In this document: piece after piece, positions 59,641 through 64,000 of the stretch
How positions within the stretch are numbered: the stretch's first letter is position 1
Layout: every line of letters starts with the position of its first letter
Program-made: the position numbers and the translations under genes
Source of the DNA: Lysobacter gummosus
GTDB taxonomy: Bacteria; Pseudomonadota; Gammaproteobacteria; Xanthomonadales; Xanthomonadaceae
Assembly: GCF_001442805.1 (NCBI RefSeq)
Contig: NZ_CP011131.1
Coordinates: 5,084,001 to 5,148,000, forward strand
Length of the DNA: 64,000 nucleotides
Direction: 5' to 3'
Notes under the pieces: generated by a model
What the model was told of the DNA's origin: nothing
Databases searched by the model: none
The model's input: the letters and a program-made list of their open reading frames with translations, nothing else

Positions 59641-60372
59641 ATGCGCGCGGTGTCGTTGCCGATCCCATCGCCGTCCGCGCCGCACACGCGGCGGCGAGCT
59701 GCGCCCGCGCTGATCGCGCTGGCGGCGGCGTTGCTGGGCACGCAGACGATCGCGCCGGCCGCGGCCGATTGCATCGACGATGCCGCCAACTACCAGCGCG
59801 TGCATCCGCAGGTGCTGCGCGCGATCGCCTATCACGAGTCGCGGATGCGGCCGCAGACCGTCAACTACAACAAGAACCGCACCACCGACATCGGCCTGAT
59901 GGGCATCAACACGGTGCACAACAACGAACTGTCGCGGCATGGCATCGACCAGGAGCGCTTGTTCGATCCGTGCGTGAACGCCTACGTCGGCGCATGGCTG
60001 CTTCGGCGCAAAGTAGACCGTTACGGACAGACCTGGAAAGCCGTCGCCGCCTATCACTCCGAAACACCGGAAGTGGGCGAGGCGTACATGCGCCGGATTC
60101 AAGAGGTGATGCGGCGCTGGGGTCTGCTGCCGGCGATGGCGGCCGGCAATAAACCGGCGGCGATCGCCGCGCCGGTTTCGACACCGGCGGCGCCGGTGTC
60201 GGTGCCTTCGTCCGCACCGGCGACAGCAGCGGAAGCGACCGCTGCTTCGGCTGCATCTGCAGCTTTGACAATGTCGGCAGCAAAAGCCGCATCTTCATCA
60301 GCGAGCGCCGTCTCCGCGGCAGCCTCGGAGGACCCGAACGCTCAAGCCGCCGCTCTGGCGACGATTCGTTGA
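59641..60372 (+). CDS. IagB/IpgF-like lytic transglycosylase
   Basis: 243 residues. Signal peptide (ALIALAAALLGTQTIAPAAA), then an SLT domain with catalytic Glu in AIAYHESRM and the invasion-type pattern CIDDAANYQRVHPQVLRAI ... NYNKNRTTDIGLMGINTVHN. Such enzymes open peptidoglycan for type III injectisomes; flagella usually use FlgJ, which is absent here. The C-terminal 75 residues are an Ala/Ser/Pro low-complexity tail. It follows the TPR gene by 10 bp. Confidence 0.85.
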   Translation: MRAVSLPIPSPSAPHTRRRAAPALIALAAALLGTQTIAPAAADCIDDAANYQRVHPQVLRAIAYHESRMRPQTVNYNKNRTTDIGLMGINTVHNNELSRHGIDQERLFDPCVNAYVGAWLLRRKVDRYGQTWKAVAAYHSETPEVGEAYMRRIQEVMRRWGLLPAMAAGNKPAAIAAPVSTPAAPVSVPSSAPATAAEATAASAASAALTMSAAKAASSSASAVSAAASEDPNAQAAALATIR

Positions 60373-60436
60373 CGCTGCGGCTGAGTCTTGGAACGCAACA
60401 TGCGCCGTCGTGGACGGCGTACCGATAGCGATCCCC

Positions 60437-60781
60437 TCAAGCCTCTTCCACGCAAGCCCGGCACAAGGCCCAGGTCTCCGCGTCGTCGGCCATCACCGAC
60501 ACCACCACGCCGATGGTCTGGTGGAACTCCGCCGAATTGGCCAGTTCGTCGCCGAATTCCTCCGCCAGCAGACCTTCGACCAGGCGATTGATCAGCACCC
60601 TCTCGTCGGTAACGCCCGCGGCCTTGAGCGCCTGCACGGCCTGCAGCGGCGAATTGCGCGCGGTCTCGCCGGCGCCGCCGCCGCTGGAGCGCTGCTGCTG
60701 CGACGCGGGTGCGCGCCCCTGCTTCTGCAGATGGACGCGCAGTTGCGCGATCAAGCGGTCCAGACGGGAAATCGAGGTCAT
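60437..60781 (-). CDS. Hypothetical protein
   Basis: 114 residues. N-terminal amphipathic helix (SRLDRLIAQLRVHLQKQ), a Gln/Gly/Ser linker, and a C-terminal helical part (VLINRLVEGLLAEEFGDELA, TIGVVVSVMADDAETWAL). No signal peptide, no recognised family. It faces the end of the secretion cluster from the opposite strand across 64 bp that hold a small GCGCCGTC/GACGGCG hairpin near 60402-60419. Confidence 0.55.
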   Translation of the reverse strand: MTSISRLDRLIAQLRVHLQKQGRAPASQQQRSSGGGAGETARNSPLQAVQALKAAGVTDERVLINRLVEGLLAEEFGDELANSAEFHQTIGVVVSVMADDAETWALCRACVEEA

Positions 60782-61030
60782 TGCGACAGGGCTGAATAAG
60801 GAAGTGGTGAGTCTGACCGGTTTGCCGCCGCGACGCTGCGAGGCATCCGGCCGGCATGCGCGCGAGCATCGGCGAGATGCCCACGCCGGCGGCAGCACCG
60901 TGGCGAACATTATGCGCGATGGGCATGGCAAAACCGCCCCGCACTGGCCCTGTCGGCGCCGATTTAATGGCTCTTCCAGGCCCACCGGCCCCCTCGCATC
61001 GTGGCCGCAGGTCCCTATCGAGCCGCTCTC

Positions 61031-61639
61031 ATGTCCCGTCCCGTATCGGCCACACGCCGCCGCCTCCTGTTCGATGCCGTCGCCGGCGCCGCCGCGCTGG
61101 GCCTGTCGCCGCTGGCCGCCGCCGCGTCCGCCCCGGGCCGGGTCAAGAAACTGTCCGGCACCGACATCGCGCTGCCGACCGGCGACGTGCACGATTTCGA
61201 TTTCTTCGTCGGCCGCTGGACCTTCAGCAACCGGCGCCTGAAGCGGCGCTGGGTCGGCAGCGATGAATGGGACGAGTTCCCGGCCTCGCTGAGCTGCGAA
61301 AGCCGCATGGGCGGGATGGTCAACATCGACGAAGGCGTGTTCCCGACCAAGGGCTGGCAAGGCATGACCGTGCGCGTGTTCAACCTCAAGGAACGGCGCT
61401 GGTATCTGTACTGGATCAACAACACCACCGGCGAGTTGTTTCCGCCGGTGGCCGGCGGCTTCGACGGCGATCGCGGCGAGTTCTTCGGCGACGACCACGA
61501 CGACGGCCGGCCGGTGAAGATCCGCTTCCGCTGGACCCGGGTGGACGCCGATCACGCGCGCTGGGAGCAGGCGTTTTCGCTCGACGGCAAGGACTGGGAA
61601 ACCAACTGGCGGATGGAGCACACCCGCGTGAAGGCCTAG
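61031..61639 (+). CDS. Exported lipocalin-like (DUF1579-type) protein
   Basis: 202 residues. MSRPVSATRRRLLFDAVAG starts a signal peptide with a Tat-like RRR motif, cleaved near AAAASA. The rest is an all-beta fold with FDFFVGRWTFSNRRL near the N-terminus (the usual DFxxGxW start of this superfamily), then GMVNIDEGVFP, YWINNTTGELFPPVAGGF and WTRVDADHARWEQAFS. Probably binds a small hydrophobic ligand in the periplasm; ligand unknown. Confidence 0.75.
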   Translation: MSRPVSATRRRLLFDAVAGAAALGLSPLAAAASAPGRVKKLSGTDIALPTGDVHDFDFFVGRWTFSNRRLKRRWVGSDEWDEFPASLSCESRMGGMVNIDEGVFPTKGWQGMTVRVFNLKERRWYLYWINNTTGELFPPVAGGFDGDRGEFFGDDHDDGRPVKIRFRWTRVDADHARWEQAFSLDGKDWETNWRMEHTRVKA

Positions 61640-61651
61640 TAGCATGGCGGC

Positions 61652-63148
61652 ATGGCCAAACATGCCGGATCGGTGTTCTCCGTGGATGTGACCGGGCTGG
61701 ACGCGCAGGCCGGTCAGCCCGCGTACGCGCGCATCTGCGAGCGCATCCGCAGCGCGATCGTCAGCGGCGCGCTGGCGCCGAACGCGCGCCTGCCGTCGGG
61801 CCGCACTTTGGCGAAAGACCTGGGCGTGGCGCGCAACACGGTGGATTGGGCGCTGGATCAACTGGTCGCCGACGGCTACATCGTGCGCCGGCGCGGCGCG
61901 GGCAGTTTCGTCGCCGCGCAGCTGCCCGAACGCGACGCACCGCCGCTGGCGCCCAGGCGCGCGGCCAAGCCGCGTGTGGAAACCGCGCCGCGGCGCCTGT
62001 CGCAACGCGCCGATGCGTTGCGCAGTTATCCGGGCCACTATCTCGCCGCCTCGGCGATCCCGTTCACGCCGTCGCTGCCGCCGATCGATCTGTTCCCACG
62101 CGAAGTCTGGAACCGCCTGCTGCAGCGCGAAGCCAGCAAGGCCGGCAGCGACTACTGGGAGTACGGCGCCAGCAACGGCCTGCCGGCGCTGCGCGGCGCG
62201 ATCGCCGCGCACGCCTCGGCGATGCGCGCGGTGCGTTGCTCGCCCGGGCAGGTGATCGTGGTCACCAGCACCCAGCAGGCGGTGGAACTGGCCGGCAAGG
62301 TGCTGGCCGATCCCGGCGCCAAGGCCTGGTGCGAAACGCCCGGCTATCAACCGGTGCAGCACTGCCTGCGCGCGGCCGGCCTGGAAGTGGTCGCGGTACC
62401 GGTGGACGCCGACGGCCTCGACGTGGACGCCGCGCTCGCCCTCGCCGGCGATGCGCGCGTGGCCTATGTCACGCCCGCGCATCAGTATCCGCTGGGCGTG
62501 GAGATGTCGATCCAGCGCCGCAAGTCGCTGCTGGCCTGGGCGAGGCAACACGACGGCTATGTGCTGGAAGACGACTACGACGGCGACTACCGCTACGAGG
62601 GCCGGCCGATCGCGTCGCTGCAAGGCATGGACGATCACGGCCGGGTGATCTACATCGGCAGCTTCAACAAGATCCTGTTCCCGGGCCTTCGCATCGCCTA
62701 CGCGATCGTGCCCGAGCCGCTGGTCGCCGCCTTCGTCGATGCCAAGCACGCCGCCGACGGCCATACCGCCTTGCTGATGCAGGGCGCGCTGGCGGCCTTC
62801 ATCCACGAGGGCCACCTGGGCCGGCATCTGCGCACCACCCGCGCGATCTACGACGAACGTCGCCTCGCTTTCCTGCACGAGGCGCAAACCTTGGCCGATC
62901 TGCTGGATTTCGGCCCGGCCATCGCCGGCATGCACGTGGCCGCGCGGTTCAAGCCGGCACTGGCGGCGAGGGTGGACGATCGCGCGGTCGCCGAGGCTTG
63001 CGCGCGCGAAGGCATCGCCGTGCATCCGCTGTCCAAATACGGGGCCGGCGAGCGTGGACTGGTGTTCGGTTTCTCCGGCGCCACCCGCGCCCAGAGCCAT
63101 GCGGGGCTGACGATCGTGCGCGGCGCGATTCTCGCTGCGCTTGTTTGA
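61652..63148 (+). CDS. MocR-type (GntR/aminotransferase fusion) transcriptional regulator
   Basis: 498 residues. N-terminal GntR winged helix (ARICERIRSAIVSGALAPNA, RNTVDWALDQLVADGYIVRR) joined by a linker to a class-I aminotransferase domain with WEYGASNGLPALRG, VVTSTQQAVELAGKVL, LEDDYDGDYRYEG and PLP Lys in GSFNKILFPGLRIAY. MocR proteins regulate vitamin B6, GABA or amino acid genes. The target is not evident here. It follows the lipocalin-like gene by 12 bp. Confidence 0.88.
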   Translation: MAKHAGSVFSVDVTGLDAQAGQPAYARICERIRSAIVSGALAPNARLPSGRTLAKDLGVARNTVDWALDQLVADGYIVRRRGAGSFVAAQLPERDAPPLAPRRAAKPRVETAPRRLSQRADALRSYPGHYLAASAIPFTPSLPPIDLFPREVWNRLLQREASKAGSDYWEYGASNGLPALRGAIAAHASAMRAVRCSPGQVIVVTSTQQAVELAGKVLADPGAKAWCETPGYQPVQHCLRAAGLEVVAVPVDADGLDVDAALALAGDARVAYVTPAHQYPLGVEMSIQRRKSLLAWARQHDGYVLEDDYDGDYRYEGRPIASLQGMDDHGRVIYIGSFNKILFPGLRIAYAIVPEPLVAAFVDAKHAADGHTALLMQGALAAFIHEGHLGRHLRTTRAIYDERRLAFLHEAQTLADLLDFGPAIAGMHVAARFKPALAARVDDRAVAEACAREGIAVHPLSKYGAGERGLVFGFSGATRAQSHAGLTIVRGAILAALV

Positions 63149-63195
63149 GCGCGGCGGCTTGCCATGCGCGCACTCAGAGCGAGCAACGGAACTCT

Positions 63196-63219
63196 CCCTC
63201 TCCCGCGAGCGGGAGAGGG
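63196..63219. terminator. Hairpin between convergent genes
   Basis: Perfect 11-bp arms CCCTCTCCCGC and GCGGGAGAGGG around two bases, 47 bp after the MocR stop and 21 bp after the GGDEF stop (opposite strand). A plausible two-way terminator, though without a clear T-run. Confidence 0.5.
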
Positions 63220-63239
63220 GCTCCATCGAGGTTCGACGT

Positions 63240-64000
63240 TCAGATCACCACATCGCCCACCGCCGCGCGCTGCACCGTCACCCGATCGCGGCCACCGGCC
63301 TTGCTCGCGTACAGCGCCGCGTCGGCGCGTTCGAGCAGTTGGTCGAAGCTCTCGCCCGGACGCAGCTCGGCGACGCCGACGCTCAGGCTCAAGGGCAGCA
63401 TGCGGCCGTGCACGGTCGGCGGATTGGAGCTGATGGTGCGGCGCAGATGTTCGGCGACCACCAATCCTTGCTCCAGCCGCGCGCCGGGCAGGCCGACCAG
63501 GATTTCGTCGCCGCCGTAGCGGCCGCACAGATCGGTCGCGCGCAGACGGTTGCGGGTGCGCTCGGCGACCGTGCGCAAGGCTTCGTCGCCGGCGCTGTGG
63601 CCGTGCTCGTCGTTGATGCGCTTGAAGTGGTCGATATCGAAAAACACCACGGTCAGCGGGCGCTTGTTGAGATGCGCGTCGCTGATCGCCTGGCGCAGGC
63701 CTTCCTCGATCGCGGCGCGGTTCATCACGCTGGTCAGGCGGTCGTAGGTGGCGCGGTGCTTGGCGTTGTCGTGATCGCGGCGCAGTTGCTGCAGCTTCGC
63801 CGCCAATCCCATCAGCAGGCCCAGCCCGCCCAGCACCAGGCCGATGGGATAGGCGTATTCCAGCCAGGCAAAGATCGGCCACCAGCGCTGATAACTGCCG
63901 ACCAGCACGATCAACACCGCCATCAGCGGCGTCCACGCCAGCATCAGGAAATACGCTTCGCGCTGCCGCCGCGAGATCGCCACCGCGCTGGCGTAGACGG
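63240..64000 (-). CDS. Membrane-anchored GGDEF diguanylate cyclase (5' end may lie outside)
   Basis: At least 253 residues. Two N-terminal membrane helices (YFLMLAWTPLMAVLIVLVGS and AYPIGLVLGGLGLLMGLA) are followed by a GGDEF domain with YDRLTSVMNRA, FFDIDHFKRIND and the active loop RYGGDEILVG (GGDEI instead of GGDEF, still compatible with activity), ending GVAEL and ADAALYASKAGGRD. No RxxD inhibitory site upstream of GGDEI is evident. A GTG start at 63983 is possible, but the frame is open to the edge of the window. Makes c-di-GMP, which commonly controls motility and surface life. Confidence 0.88.
   Translation of the reverse strand, partial: VYASAVAISRRQREAYFLMLAWTPLMAVLIVLVGSYQRWWPIFAWLEYAYPIGLVLGGLGLLMGLAAKLQQLRRDHDNAKHRATYDRLTSVMNRAAIEEGLRQAISDAHLNKRPLTVVFFDIDHFKRINDEHGHSAGDEALRTVAERTRNRLRATDLCGRYGGDEILVGLPGARLEQGLVVAEHLRRTISSNPPTVHGRMLPLSLSVGVAELRPGESFDQLLERADAALYASKAGGRDRVTVQRAAVGDVVI

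Noticed and set aside
1..64000. rRNA, tRNA, riboswitch, IS element or prophage
   Set aside because: No stretch showed tRNA-like cloverleaf, rRNA sequence, transposase or integrase similarity; the intergenic spaces are short and explained by repeats, hairpins or promoters.

Overview
The window is very GC-rich, densely coded chromosomal DNA. Its content (several large TonB-dependent receptors, peptidoglycan and peptide hydrolases, intergenic hairpin repeats of the GTGGGAGGGGCTTCAGCC type) and its protein styles point to a Xanthomonadaceae bacterium, most likely Lysobacter or a close relative. This is judged from protein character only; no rRNA, tRNA, IS element, CRISPR array or prophage is visible.

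Layout. (A) 1-10.5 kb: the 5' part of a TonB-dependent receptor, a secreted transglutaminase-like protein, then a muropeptide-recycling group (NlpC/P60 endopeptidase, L-Ala-D/L-Glu epimerase, MurR/RpiR-like regulator, L,D-transpeptidase-fold lipoprotein), a DUF885 zinc-hydrolase-like protein and a PAF-acetylhydrolase-like alpha/beta hydrolase. (B) 10.9-19.1 kb: a seven-gene minus-strand operon for trans-4-hydroxy-L-proline catabolism (4-hydroxyproline epimerase, three-subunit D-hydroxyproline dehydrogenase, pyrroline-hydroxycarboxylate deaminase, alpha-ketoglutarate semialdehyde dehydrogenase) that also carries an M24 peptidase, with a divergent PAS-AraC regulator. (C) 19.3-20.9 kb: a Tat-exported RidA-like protein and an arginase-fold lipoprotein.

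(D) 21.2-37.2 kb: two divergent arms that look like one amino-sugar utilisation locus. The minus arm encodes RidA, a GH109 glycosidase (a family of alpha-N-acetylgalactosaminidases), a GH31 glycosidase with C-terminal NPCBM-like domain and a TonB-dependent receptor. The plus arm encodes an unknown TIM-barrel-like protein, an SDR dehydrogenase, a D-threonine-aldolase-fold PLP enzyme, an RpiR regulator, a D-aminoacylase-family deacylase, 2-dehydro-3-deoxygalactonokinase and a KDPGal aldolase. Together they spell a plausible oxidative route: GalNAc to N-acetylgalactosaminate to galactosaminate to 2-keto-3-deoxygalactonate to pyruvate and glyceraldehyde-3-phosphate. This is the main metabolic inference of the annotation.

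(E) 38.7-60.4 kb: one long co-directional flagellar-type III secretion cluster (fliQ-fliR-flhB-flhA-flgF-flgG-flgA-flgH-flgI-flgB-flgC-fliE-fliF-fliG'-fliH-fliI-fliJ-[fliK position]-flgD'-flgE-fliM'-fliN-fliO-fliP-sigma28), framed by TPR proteins and closed by an IagB-like lytic transglycosylase. Export gate, ATPase, rod, rings and hook are present, but within the window there is no flagellin, cap, hook-filament junction, stator, chemotaxis or anti-sigma gene. The FliG, FliM and FlgD proteins are truncated and FlgH has no lipidation cysteine. It reads as a basal body turned into a secretion device or scaffold rather than a rotary motor. (F) 60.4-64 kb: a small unknown protein, a lipocalin-like exported protein, a MocR-type regulator and the end of a membrane GGDEF protein.
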